Below, in pieces: positions 1 through 6,419 of a stretch of DNA of 64,000 nt. The stretch comes from Streptomyces bungoensis. Lineage in GTDB: Bacteria > Actinomycetota > Actinomycetes > Streptomycetales > Streptomycetaceae. Position numbers and translations under genes: made by a program. How positions within the stretch are numbered: position 1 is the stretch's first letter; every line of letters starts with the position of its first letter. The notes under the pieces were generated by a model. That model was not told the origin of the DNA, made no database searches, and was given only the letters and a program-made list of their open reading frames with translations. Location: positions 1-64,000 of the forward strand of contig NZ_KQ948859.1 in assembly GCF_001514215.1 (NCBI RefSeq). Direction: 5' to 3'.

Positions 1-244
1 AAGCCATCCTCACCCTCCATCAGGCCAGCTCAGACGCAGGATGAAAAGACCTCAGTGACAGGCGAGCCACGGGCGCCAAGGGCGAACCCCTAGGTCAGGG
101 GGTGGGGACCATACGGGTTTCCCCCAAGGGTGGCGGTCAGGCGAGATTGGGTGTTTCTCATCAGCTCTCATGCATCTGGCCGTTAGCCCACTGCTGGCCA
201 CAAGCCTGGTGCACTCAAGGCAGCGTCCTTCGTACCGTCGTGTC
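1..244. other. Window edge, no supported gene
   Basis: Three short open frames enter from the left edge and stop within the first 93 bases (one at about 44, one at about 57, one at 93). One may be the tail of an upstream gene, but too little is visible to name it. There is no recognisable promoter or RNA. Confidence 0.4.
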
Positions 245-690
245 ATGCCAGAGCAAAGGGCGGACGTCGCCGCTCAGTTCGCCAGTAGGTGCATCAGCCG
301 CACACTGGGCGTGCAGGTCGAGCTGAATGACATAGACGGCCGGCAGGGAGCGCACGATCTGCTGCTGACGTACGAGGGACGGACCGTCGCCGTCGAGGTC
401 AAGCTCATCGTGGATCCGAAGCACCGAGCTGCTGACAGAAAGTCGAGCCGGCTCGGGTACACGCTTCGGCCGGACCTCAAGTACTCGTGGACCGTTCATC
501 TCGCGCAAGACAAAAAGTGGAAACGCGCGCTGACGCGCACTCCCTCACTCCTCATTGAGCTGGAGACGCGTGGAGCCACTCCAGGCACGGCTCATCACTT
601 TTGGCAGCACGATGTGGAGCTCTTCTTGGAGTTCGAGCAACTCGGCATCGATGCAGTGTTCTGCATACCGCCGACGGAGAAGCATCCACC
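245..690 (+). pseudogene. Truncated PD-(D/E)XK nuclease-like protein
   Basis: The first roughly 150 codons from the ATG at 245 read as a coherent protein. It contains AHDLLLTYEGRTVAVEVK, an Asp followed by Glu-Val-Lys as in PD-(D/E)XK nuclease folds, and later HFWQHDVELFLEFEQ. Around base 690 the frame turns into Arg/Pro-rich shadow sequence that runs antisense to another gene remnant, so the native C-terminus appears lost. An ATG at 170 would lengthen the N-terminus, but neither start has a clear ribosome binding site. Exact function is unknown; a restriction-type or repair nuclease is a guess from the EVK motif only. The two fragments immediately downstream suggest the locus is a decayed recombination junction. 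Confidence 0.45.
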
Positions 691-698
691 GGGCTACA

Positions 699-851
699 AC
701 CGTAGTCGAGGACCTGCGCCACCACCTCACGGGGCGTGCGGTTCCGCTTCAGCTCCAGCACATGCAGGCTTCCCTCGGCGTCCATGCCGAGCAAGTCGAC
801 GACTTTGCCGTACGGCGTCAGCACTTGACGTCCGATCAGCAGCAAGGCCGT
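699..851 (-). pseudogene. NucS/DUF91-like nuclease fragment
   Basis: About 50 codons on the minus strand read GRQVLTPYGKVVDLLGMDAEG, then LHVLELKRNRTPREVVAQVL. This looks like the core of NucS/DUF91-type endonuclease domains (the ELKR strand with conserved TPREVV). Neither end continues: upstream the frame becomes antisense to an ASCH-like fragment, and downstream it degenerates after LDYG. It is a gene remnant wedged between two other fragments and almost certainly not a working protein. The family assignment rests on motif recognition alone. Confidence 0.5.
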
Positions 852-1124
852 TCGTTCGTCGTCGACTCGGACGGTCGTCCGGTCGCGGTCATCGAGCTGA
901 CCGGTGTGCGGGTCGTCCCGCTGGCGCGGGTGGATCTCGCCCATGTGGTGGCCGAGGGAGAGGGGGACACCAGCGTCGCCGAGTGGCGCGAGGGTCATGA
1001 GCGGTTCTGGCGCGGCGAGGAGATGCGGGCGGCCCTCGATGATCCCGACTTCACCGTGGACGGCACCACGCCGGTGGTACGGCAACGCTTCCGCCTCGTC
1101 ACAGACCTTCGCGGCGCCGATTGA
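843..1124 (+). pseudogene. C-terminal half of an ASCH-domain protein
   Basis: From about codon GRSFVVDSDGRPVAVIEL to the stop at 1124 the frame resembles the second half of ASCH (PUA-like, putative RNA-binding) proteins. It keeps VVPLARVDLAHVVAEGEG, EWREGHERFW and the closing VVRQRFRLV. The first half of the usual ~150-residue protein is missing, because the bases before 843 encode the antisense NucS-like fragment. There is no start codon with a ribosome binding site at the junction. I read it as a 5'-truncated pseudogene. Confidence 0.55.
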
Positions 1125-1230
1125 CCATGTGCCCGCCCCGTCGAGGTGACGCAACGCCACGACGCCCCCGCCCGGCGGAAGGGGTTCCGTCCGGCGAGGG
1201 CGTCGTGATGAGCCCGGTGCGGGGTGGGGC

Positions 1231-1509
1231 TCAGAGGGCCTGGTTGTTGCAGCCCATGTGGGAGCCGAGGTGGTTGGGCTGGGCGCCCGGGGCGCCCTCG
1301 CCGTTGAGCGCGTTGCCCAGCACGCCGTTGAGGGCGCCCACGCTGCCGAGCACGTCGATGTTCATGTCGTGCGAGCGGCACTCGACGCCCTGGCTGATCT
1401 CCATGTCGTGGCCCGGCTCACCGTGGGCGGCGGCGGTGCCCACGCCGAAGGATCCGACGGTGCCGAGGACGGCGGCGCCCACGAGGACCGCCTTGTGAAG
1501 CTTGCGCAT
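1231..1509 (-). CDS. Small secreted protein, CRSHD/MGCNN family (copy 1)
   Basis: This 92-residue protein starts MRKLHKAVLVGAAVLG, a typical Sec signal peptide, with likely cleavage near AAAHG. The mature part carries VECRSHDMNIDVLG, then NGVLGNALNGEGAPGAQ, and ends MGCNNQAL. The two cysteines, about 60 residues apart, are conserved in the copies at 3508 and 4066 and could form a disulfide. The start is set by a purine-rich GGAGACAAC just before the ATG. Its leader carries a GATCT...AGATC dyad shared with those copies. It lies 88 bases downstream of the 257-residue secreted protein on the same strand. Function unknown; a hyphal or spore surface role is an inference from size and secretion. 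Confidence 0.85.
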   Translation of the reverse strand: MRKLHKAVLVGAAVLGTVGSFGVGTAAAHGEPGHDMEISQGVECRSHDMNIDVLGSVGALNGVLGNALNGEGAPGAQPNHLGSHMGCNNQAL

Positions 1510-1535
1510 GTTGTCTCCGTTGGTCGAGCTGGTGC

Positions 1536-1564
1536 GATCTGCGATCTGCGAGGTACGGCAGATC
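1536..1564 (-). promoter_or_regulatory. GATCT/AGATC leader dyad upstream of copy 1
   Basis: Read on the minus strand the leader contains TCGATCTGCC, then CGCAGATCGCAGATCGCACC, then ACGGAGACAAC before the ATG. This matches the layout of the leaders at 3463 and 4019 (TCGATCT, spacer, GCAGATCGCA, then CACCGGAGA). It has a longer loop and a doubled AGATC half. Confidence 0.5.
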
Positions 1565-1597
1565 GAGGGGGAGTGGCGAACGGGTGCGGCAGGGCCC

Positions 1598-2371
1598 TCA
1601 GCCGACGTGGGGCAGGCCCAGCTGGCCCACCGGAGGCGCCGCGACCTGGCCGAGGCCCAGCGGGGCCATCTGCGGTGAGCCGGGCGCGACCAGCGGGTTG
1701 ATGAGGGGGTTCACCTGCGGGTTGACCTGAGGGTTCACCTGCGGGGTCACCCGCGGCGCGGGCTCCGGTGCGAAAGCCTGCGGGACGGCGACCTGCGGAG
1801 CGACCTGCGGCATGACCTGCGGCGCCGCCTGCGGTGCGACGGCCGGCTGCGGGACGGCCTGCGGCTGGGCGTACGGCGCGCCCGCGCCCGACGCCTGGGC
1901 GTAGCCGCCCGAGGACGCCGAGGCCGAGGCGTACCCGCTCTGCTGCGGGCCCGCCTGCATCATCGGCGCGGCGTAGGGCTGCTGGGTGGAGGCCTGCGCG
2001 GTGCCCGTCGCGCTGGAGGCCGCCGTGGGCTGCGGAGCGCTCTGCTGGGGAGCGGCGTACTGCGGGGCCGCGTACTGGGGCGGTGCGTACTGCGGGGCGG
2101 GGGCCGGGGCCGCGTACTGGGGTGCCGCGTACTGCGGGGCGGGGGCCGGGGCCGCGTACTGCGGTGGCGCGTACTGGGGAGCGGGCGCCGGGGCCGCGTA
2201 CTGGGGAGCGGGCGCCGGGGCCGCGTACTGGGGAGCCGGGTACTGCGGGGCGGGCGCCGGGGCGGCGCCGCTGTAGCCGACGGGAGAGTCGGCATGGCTG
2301 ACGCCGGCGCCGATGGCGGACAGACCGCCGGCCGCTGCCACGACGAGCGCGGCCTTGTGAAGCTTGCGCAT
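1598..2371 (-). CDS. Repetitive secreted Pro/Ala/Gln/Tyr-rich protein
   Basis: This is a 257-residue exported protein with the signal peptide MRKLHKAALVVAAAGGLSA and probable cleavage after VSHA. The first third of the mature chain is a degenerate repeat of PQYAAPAPA / PPQYAAP units, about a dozen Tyr residues evenly spaced in Pro/Ala. The centre is Ser/Ala/Gln-rich. The C-terminal part has a second repeat, PQVNPQVNPQVNPLINPL, ending in LGLGQVAAPPVGQLGLPHVG. No cysteine is present. The signal peptide, leader and NPQ repeat match the protein at 2806. A fibrous or cross-linkable surface protein is plausible (Tyr-rich repeats lie in the same window as a tyrosinase), but no catalytic domain is visible. 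Confidence 0.8.
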   Translation of the reverse strand: MRKLHKAALVVAAAGGLSAIGAGVSHADSPVGYSGAAPAPAPQYPAPQYAAPAPAPQYAAPAPAPQYAPPQYAAPAPAPQYAAPQYAAPAPAPQYAPPQYAAPQYAAPQQSAPQPTAASSATGTAQASTQQPYAAPMMQAGPQQSGYASASASSGGYAQASGAGAPYAQPQAVPQPAVAPQAAPQVMPQVAPQVAVPQAFAPEPAPRVTPQVNPQVNPQVNPLINPLVAPGSPQMAPLGLGQVAAPPVGQLGLPHVG

Positions 2372-2405
2372 GGAATGCTCGGCCCTTCAATACCTGTACA
2401 GGGAA
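2372..2405 (-). promoter_or_regulatory. TACAGG...TTCC leader (family B)
   Basis: On the minus strand the bases before the ATG read TGTACAGGTATTGAAG, GGCCGAGCATTCC, then ATG. Nearly the same leader precedes the genes at 2806 (plus) and 6269 (minus). The conservation extends well beyond a ribosome binding site. Confidence 0.55.
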
Positions 2406-2774
2406 ATCCGTTTGTATGCATCACAGTCCCGCGTGCATGCCCGCCCGGGGCTCGTACGGCGCTCCGGCAGGCACGAATACCTGTCTGGCACGGGGACTTC
2501 ATGCCGGAGCCGGCAGCGAATCCATTGCCCCTCTCCGACACATGCTCGCCACCCTCTCGAAGCTGGCAACGAGGTCTCCCCCGGCCCGGTCACGGGATCG
2601 GAAATTCCGTCACCCGATTGCCGGTGGAACGCCGTCGTTCGACACGGCCGAAGGATTGGGGCAGACGGGTGACCACTTCCCCGGCACCCGTGTCCCGGGT
2701 CGCGTTCGCCTCGTTCCCCACGCAGTCAGGACGACGGTTCATCGCAGCCGCACCAGCATTTCCCGATACGTTCC
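2406..2774. other. Divergent intergenic region, about 370 bases
   Basis: This stretch separates the divergent secreted-protein genes at 2371 (minus) and 2806 (plus). It must hold both promoters. I found no clear -35/-10 pair, hairpin or credible small ORF. The open frames across it lack coding character. Confidence 0.5.
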
Positions 2775-2805
2775 ACGCACAGGTCAATGAAGGGCCGAGG
2801 GTTCC
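2775..2805 (+). promoter_or_regulatory. ACAGG...TTCC leader (family B)
   Basis: The bases before the ATG at 2806 read GCACAGGTCAATGAAG, then GGCCGAGGGTTCC. The segment from ACAGG to the start codon matches the leaders of the 257- and 80-residue secreted proteins almost base for base. Confidence 0.55.
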
Positions 2806-3291
2806 ATGCGCAAGCTCCAGCACGTCGCGCTCGTCGTCGCAGCCGCAGGCGGTCTGTCCGCCATCGGCAGCGGCGTCAGCTTCGCCGACTCTCCCGTCGC
2901 GTACAACGGAGCCGTTCCGCCACCCGTCTCCCAGCCCGACGCCCACGCCGCCTCGTTGACCTCCTCCCAGGCCAGCGTGCAGAGCTACGGCTCGCCGGCC
3001 CCGCAGCGGCAGGCGGCCCCCCAGCAGCCCGCCGAGGTGAGCCCGCAGGTCAACCCGCAGCTCAATCCCCAACTCAGCCCGCAGATCACCCCGCAGGCCG
3101 CGCCGCAGCAGACCCCCGCGCAAGCCGGTCCGCTGAACCAGGCCAACATCTTCCGTCCGTACCAGGAGTGCAGCCCGCAGTCGCTGCTCAACGCCAACCT
3201 CCCGGTCGCCCTGCTCGGCGCCTCCGAGACGCACGGCACCAGCTGCACCCAGGCCAACAGCCAGGCCAACGCAGCCGCCAGCGCCCACTGA
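2806..3291 (+). CDS. Secreted mosaic protein, NPQ repeat plus RPYQECSPQ domain
   Basis: This 161-residue exported protein has the signal peptide MRKLQHVALVVAAAGGLSA, nearly identical to that of the 257-residue neighbour, with likely cleavage at VSFA. After a Ser/Gln/Ala linker comes an NPQ repeat (SPQVNPQLNPQLSPQITPQ). A C-terminal domain follows with IFRPYQECSPQSLLNANLP and GTSCTQANSQANAAA. That last domain matches the mature part of the 80-residue protein at 6027 (YRPYQECSPQ, two Cys). The gene therefore looks like a combination of two neighbours. The start is fixed by signal-peptide and leader similarity. Function unknown; it is secreted and probably surface-associated. Confidence 0.85.
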   Translation: MRKLQHVALVVAAAGGLSAIGSGVSFADSPVAYNGAVPPPVSQPDAHAASLTSSQASVQSYGSPAPQRQAAPQQPAEVSPQVNPQLNPQLSPQITPQAAPQQTPAQAGPLNQANIFRPYQECSPQSLLNANLPVALLGASETHGTSCTQANSQANAAASAH

Positions 3292-3432
3292 GCGGCCGCA
3301 CCGCCCGACTTCGGCCTCCGCGGGCCCTTCGAGGAGCACTCCTCGCAGGGCCCGTTGGCATATGACGGTATGTCAGTGATCGCGGGACGACGCGCTCACG
3401 GAACCGGCGCGCCGCTGTCCGATTTGGGATAG

Positions 3433-3507
3433 TTCCTATTAATCTCCCGTAATTGTAAGAAGTCGATCTCCTGCAGATCGCACCCTCTTCACTCCACCGG
3501 AGATGAC
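3433..3507 (+). promoter_or_regulatory. Conserved promoter and leader with GATCT/AGATC dyad
   Basis: An AGTTCCTATTA element (about 3431-3441) and the dyad GATCTCCTGCAGATC (3465-3479) precede CACTCCACCGGAGATGAC and the ATG. The same series in the same order, at nearly the same spacing, is found before the gene at 4066. The dyad can fold as a 5-bp hairpin with a 5-base loop. Confidence 0.6.
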
Positions 3508-3792
3508 ATGCACAAGCTTCGCAAGGCCGCTGTCCTGGTCGCCGCGCTCAGCACCGTCGGCCTCCTGGGCGCCGGCACCGCCCACGCCGACGGCAAGGGC
3601 GGCGAGAAGGGTGACCGCTTCAGCATCCTGCAGAGCACCAGCTGCCGCTCGCACGACATGAACCTCGACATCCTCGGCGAGGTCGGCCTGCTGGACGGCG
3701 TGCTGGGCAACGCGCTGAACGGCGAGGGCAACCCCGGCGCCCAGGCCACCCACCAGGGCTCGACCATGGGCTGCAACAACAGCGCCTTCTAG
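3508..3792 (+). CDS. Small secreted protein, CRSHD/MGCNN family (copy 2)
   Basis: This 94-residue protein has the signal peptide MHKLRKAAVLVAALSTVG, cleaved near AHA. The mature part is RFSILQSTSCRSHDMNLDIL, then EVGLLDGVLGNALNGEG, NPGAQATHQGSTMGCNN. Two Cys are present and both are conserved in copies 1 and 3. The ATG is preceded by CCGGAGATGAC, a good ribosome binding site. It is followed by a G+C-rich hairpin terminator. It shares signal peptide, leader and promoter-proximal sequence with the gene at 4066, so the pair is a recent tandem duplication. No known catalytic motif; role unknown. Confidence 0.88.
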   Translation: MHKLRKAAVLVAALSTVGLLGAGTAHADGKGGEKGDRFSILQSTSCRSHDMNLDILGEVGLLDGVLGNALNGEGNPGAQATHQGSTMGCNNSAF

Positions 3793-3830
3793 TCGCGCGC
3801 CGCCGCACGGGCGGCCGGACAGCGGACATC

Positions 3831-3868
3831 AGGCCCCGGCCCGGGCTTCACCCCGGCGCCGGGGCCTT
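3831..3868 (+). terminator. Hairpin terminator after copy 2
   Basis: AGGCCCCGGC...GCCGGGGCCTT forms a G+C-rich stem with inner CGGG/CCCG pairing and a short loop, 38 bases after the stop codon. Confidence 0.65.
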
Positions 3869-3989
3869 CCGTACGGCACAAACCCTTCCGCATTACACAT
3901 ATTTTTATATGACAAGAATTGTATTTCCAGCCATGGTCCAAGGTGGTGACAATTCACCGCATTCAGCGTGCCGCAATAGCGAGTCGCAT

Positions 3990-4065
3990 AGTTGCTATTA
4001 GCCTCCATAAACGTACGAAGTCGATCTCCTGCAGATCGCATCCCCTTCACTCCACCGGAGAGAAC
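3990..4065 (+). promoter_or_regulatory. Conserved promoter and leader with GATCT/AGATC dyad (second copy)
   Basis: CATAGTTGCTATTAGCCTCC (about 3988-4007) and the dyad GATCTCCTGCAGATC (4023-4037) precede CACTCCACCGGAGAGAAC and the ATG at 4066. They match the region before 3508. The surrounding intergenic DNA is visibly richer in A+T than the coding regions. Confidence 0.6.
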
Positions 4066-4365
4066 ATGCACAAGCTCCGCAAGGCTGCCGTTCTGGTCGC
4101 CGCCCTCGGGAGCGTCGGGCTCCTGGGCGTCGGCGCTGCCCACGCCGACGGGGGTTACGGCGGCAACCGCGGACACGACGGCGGTCGTTTCAGCATCCTG
4201 CAGAGCACCACCTGCAGGTCGCACGACGCCAACGTCGACATCCTCGGTGAGGTCGGCATCGCCAACGGCCTGGGCGGCAACCTGCTGAACGGCGAAGGCA
4301 ACTCGGGCGCGCAGGAGTCCTCCATGGGCTCGTCGATGGGATGCAACAACACCGTCGGCAAGTAA
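4066..4365 (+). CDS. Small secreted protein, CRSHD/MGCNN family (copy 3)
   Basis: This 99-residue protein is the third member of the family: signal peptide MHKLRKAAVLVAALGSVG, a Gly/Asp/His-rich insert (GGYGGNRGHDGG), then RFSILQSTTCRSHDANVDIL, NLLNGEGNSGAQ and SSMGCNNTVGK. The two cysteines align with copies 1 and 2. The ATG is chosen because the leader with CCGGAGAGAAC ends there. The gene is closed by a perfect 24-bp hairpin. The variable Gly-rich segment after the cleavage site is the main difference from copy 2. Function unknown. Confidence 0.87.
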   Translation: MHKLRKAAVLVAALGSVGLLGVGAAHADGGYGGNRGHDGGRFSILQSTTCRSHDANVDILGEVGIANGLGGNLLNGEGNSGAQESSMGSSMGCNNTVGK

Positions 4366-4374
4366 GCAGGGCCA

Positions 4375-4425
4375 CGCGAAAATCCCGGTGCCCCGGCCTG
4401 AGGCCGGGGCACCGGGATTTTCGCG
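4375..4425. terminator. Perfect 24-bp bidirectional hairpin
   Basis: CGCGAAAATCCCGGTGCC... and its exact complement ...GGCACCGGGATTTTCGCG form a 24-bp stem with a 3-base TGA loop. It sits between the convergent genes ending at 4365 (plus) and 4469 (minus). AAAA/TTTT tracts within the stem suit termination in both directions. Confidence 0.8.
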
Positions 4426-4468
4426 TCCGGAGAACCGCGGACCGGCCGCCCGGAAGCGGCGAGGTGGC

Positions 4469-4816
4469 TCAGGACGGGAAGCGGGGCGGCTCGAAGCCCT
4501 TGGGCAGGCTCGTCCTGTTGGAGCACGCCACCAGCGACCCGGTGTCCGTGGGCTCGCGGCCCAGCAGGCCGTCCTCGGGATCCACCAGGTGCGGCCGGCC
4601 GAGCGTCGAGCAGTCCTGCGACTGCTTGATGACATACCGGCCGCCCTTGTCCTTGTAGAGGGTCTCGCCCTTGTGGACGCAGGTGGTGTCGTCCCGCACG
4701 GACGCCTCGCAGCCGCCCGGGGAGGTGCCGGCGTACGCGTGGGCGCCGCCCAGGGACATCACGGCAAGCGTTCCGACGAGCCCCGAGAAGGTTGCGATCC
4801 TCTGTCGGCTGAACAT
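4469..4816 (-). CDS. Secreted 4-Cys protein, GxC...TCV family (copy 1)
   Basis: This 115-residue protein has the signal peptide MFSRQRIATFSGLVGTLAVM, cleaved near AYA. The mature part reads GGCEASVRDDTTCVHKGE, then DKGGRYVIKQSQDCSTL, and a last Cys in LVACSNRTSLP. The first three cysteines align with the protein at 5498 (GTCTRDLLGNVTCVQRITGE ... VQTCLP). The ATG at 4816 is preceded by AAGGAACACAGCGC. The pattern of paired cysteines suggests a disulfide-stabilised extracellular domain. No function is known to me. Confidence 0.8.
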   Translation of the reverse strand: MFSRQRIATFSGLVGTLAVMSLGGAHAYAGTSPGGCEASVRDDTTCVHKGETLYKDKGGRYVIKQSQDCSTLGRPHLVDPEDGLLGREPTDTGSLVACSNRTSLPKGFEPPRFPS

Positions 4817-4982
4817 GCGCTGTGTTCCTTTGCGATCGGTTGATCGGTCGAAAAAACAAGAGGTTCAGCCCGGACGCGCACCCTGGTGGGTTGTCTGCGC
4901 GTCCGGGCTGCCGTTGCCGCCTTGGGCGTTATTCAGCACACCGCTGCGTGCGGCGTATCGAGGGGGTGTCGATGCGCCTGCC

Positions 4983-5375
4983 TCACTTGGAGAAGCTGGA
5001 GAAGAACGGGGCGATGAACTGGCCGTAGACGACGTCCGCGTACTTGGCGCCGTCCTCCGACTTGCCGCCGTCCTCCGACTTGCCGCCGTACTCGGAACCG
5101 CCCTCGTCCGACTTGCCGCCCTCGTCGTACTTGCCGCCCTCCTCCGGCTTGCCACCGTCCTCGGACTTGCCGCCCTCGTCGGACTTGCCACCCCGGTCGT
5201 GCATGGAGTGCCCGGCGGGAGCGCTCCAGTTGGCAACGGCGTTGGCCTGCGAGTTGGCCACGGCGGTGAGCTGCGGAGCGTCACCGTTGCCGCCGGCGAA
5301 GCTGGCGCTGATGCCGAAGGTGGACAGGCCCGCGACGACCGCGGCAACGACCGCAGCACGCTGGAACTTGCGCAT
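4983..5375 (-). CDS. Secreted protein with GGKS(D/E)(E/D) acidic repeats
   Basis: This 130-residue exported protein has the signal peptide MRKFQRAAVVAAVVAGLSTF, cleaved near SFA. The mature N-terminus is LTAVANSQANAVANWSAP. The centre is about nine tandem 6-7-residue units of the type GGKSDE / GGKSED / GGKPEE, rich in Gly, Lys, Asp and Glu and without cysteine. The tail KYADVVYGQFIAPFFSSFSK is hydrophobic and aromatic. The repeat is low-complexity polyampholyte and likely disordered. SQANAVAN recalls the QANSQANAAA tail of the protein at 2806. The ATG is preceded by AAAGGGTCAACC. Role unknown. Confidence 0.8.
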   Translation of the reverse strand: MRKFQRAAVVAAVVAGLSTFGISASFAGGNGDAPQLTAVANSQANAVANWSAPAGHSMHDRGGKSDEGGKSEDGGKPEEGGKYDEGGKSDEGGSEYGGKSEDGGKSEDGAKYADVVYGQFIAPFFSSFSK

Positions 5376-5497
5376 GGTTGACCCTTTCGTACCCGGGCAT
5401 GACGCCCTGGTTGACTACTTAATGTGAGCATAGACACACATTCAGTATCATTTTGGGATCTGTACTTATGCGCCGTGTCGGCAGGTGCGGCCGCGAC

Positions 5498-5863
5498 TCA
5501 GCTCAGCAGGCGCGCCAGCCCCGAACTCCCGTCACCCTTGTCACCCTCGTCGGCCGTACCGAGGACCGGCGCCGGGCCGGCGCAGGTCACCTTGGGGCCG
5601 ATCTGCGTGGTGCCGTTGCTCATGGGGGACGTGGGCAGCGTCAGCGGTTCCGTCGGCAGGCAGGTCTGCACCCGGGGGGCGGTGAACCCGTCACCCGGGG
5701 GCATCTCGCCGGTGATCCGCTGGACGCAGGTGACGTTGCCCAGCAGGTCGCGCGTGCAGGTGCCCGGGCCCGCCGCGGCGTGCGCCTGGGCGGCGCCGGC
5801 ACAGGTCGCGACGAGGCCGCCGAGCAGCCCCGAGACGACCGCCATCTTCTTCCTGCTGACCAT
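5498..5863 (-). CDS. Secreted 4-Cys protein, GxC...TCV family (copy 2)
   Basis: This 121-residue protein starts at the ATG at 5863, which has GAAGGAA ten bases upstream. A longer in-frame start lies further upstream but would abolish the N-terminal signal peptide (MVSRKKMAVVSGLLGGLVAT). The mature part reads GPGTCTRDLLGNVTCVQRI, VQTCLPTEPL and KVTCAGPAP, so four Cys. Three of them match the spacing in the protein at 4469. The acidic Gly/Asp/Ser tail is DEGDKGDGSSG. Function unknown. Confidence 0.78.
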   Translation of the reverse strand: MVSRKKMAVVSGLLGGLVATCAGAAQAHAAAGPGTCTRDLLGNVTCVQRITGEMPPGDGFTAPRVQTCLPTEPLTLPTSPMSNGTTQIGPKVTCAGPAPVLGTADEGDKGDGSSGLARLLS

Positions 5864-6026
5864 GTGGTGCGATTCCTTCGTGAGGGTGCCCGGGCGCCGT
5901 ACACCGCGAGCCGGCCGCGCCGGGCGTGGGGGGTGTCGGGGCGGAAAGGCCCTTGCGGGACGGCCCCTTCGAGGGCACTCGGAGGAAACCCCGGAGCGCG
6001 TCACGCGCGGGGCCGCGCCGCCGTCT

Positions 6027-6269
6027 TCAGCGGGTGAAGGCGTGGTTGAACTGACCGCAGGTGGTGTCGAAGGTCTGGCCGAGGCCGAGCGCGGCGACCG
6101 GGACGTCGTTCTCGGCGACCGTCTGCGGGCTGCACTCCTGGTACGGACGGTAGAGGTCGGACATTCCCGGTCCGTTGTCGTGGGCGAAGGCGGTACCGGC
6201 GCCGACGCCGACGGCGGAAAGGCCACCGGCCGCCACTGCTGCGATCACGACCTGCTGAAGCTTACGCAT
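6027..6269 (-). CDS. Small secreted protein, RPYQECSPQ family
   Basis: This 80-residue protein has the signal peptide MRKLQQVVIAAVAAGGLSAV, cleaved near AFA. The mature 50 residues carry YRPYQECSPQTVAENDVPVA and TFDTTCGQFNHAF. The first block, the two-Cys spacing and the ALG segment match the C-terminal domain of the protein at 2806, without its NPQ repeat. The leader (TGTACAGGCAAATGAAG ... CCGAGGGTTCC) is the same as before 2806 and 2371. It may be the minimal form of the family. Confidence 0.85.
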   Translation of the reverse strand: MRKLQQVVIAAVAAGGLSAVGVGAGTAFAHDNGPGMSDLYRPYQECSPQTVAENDVPVAALGLGQTFDTTCGQFNHAFTR

Positions 6270-6306
6270 GGAACCCTCGGTTCTTCATTTGCCTGTACAG
6301 AGAGAC
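6270..6306 (-). promoter_or_regulatory. TACAGG...TTCC leader (family B, third copy)
   Basis: On the minus strand CTGTACAGGCAAATGAAG followed by AACCGAGGGTTCC abuts the ATG at 6269. It matches the leaders before 2371 and 2806. Confidence 0.55.
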
Positions 6307-6419
6307 TGATTGCCTACCGTGACGAACTGAACACTAGCAGTAGTCGACCAGGGTGTTCCACATCGGCCGATACCCGTGTCCATACGGGGAGATGGGCGCA
6401 TCCCGGGGCGAAGAGGACG

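Noticed and set aside
2041..2270. Tandem DNA repeat as a separate element
   Set aside because: The repeat simply encodes the PQYAAPAPA units of the secreted protein, with varied codons, so it is kept as part of that gene.
1231..6269. Chaplin or rodlin identity for the small secreted proteins
   Set aside because: Their size and export fit, but the chaplin domain with its Gly-Asn/Val-rich core and Cys spacing is absent, and rodlin sequence is not seen.
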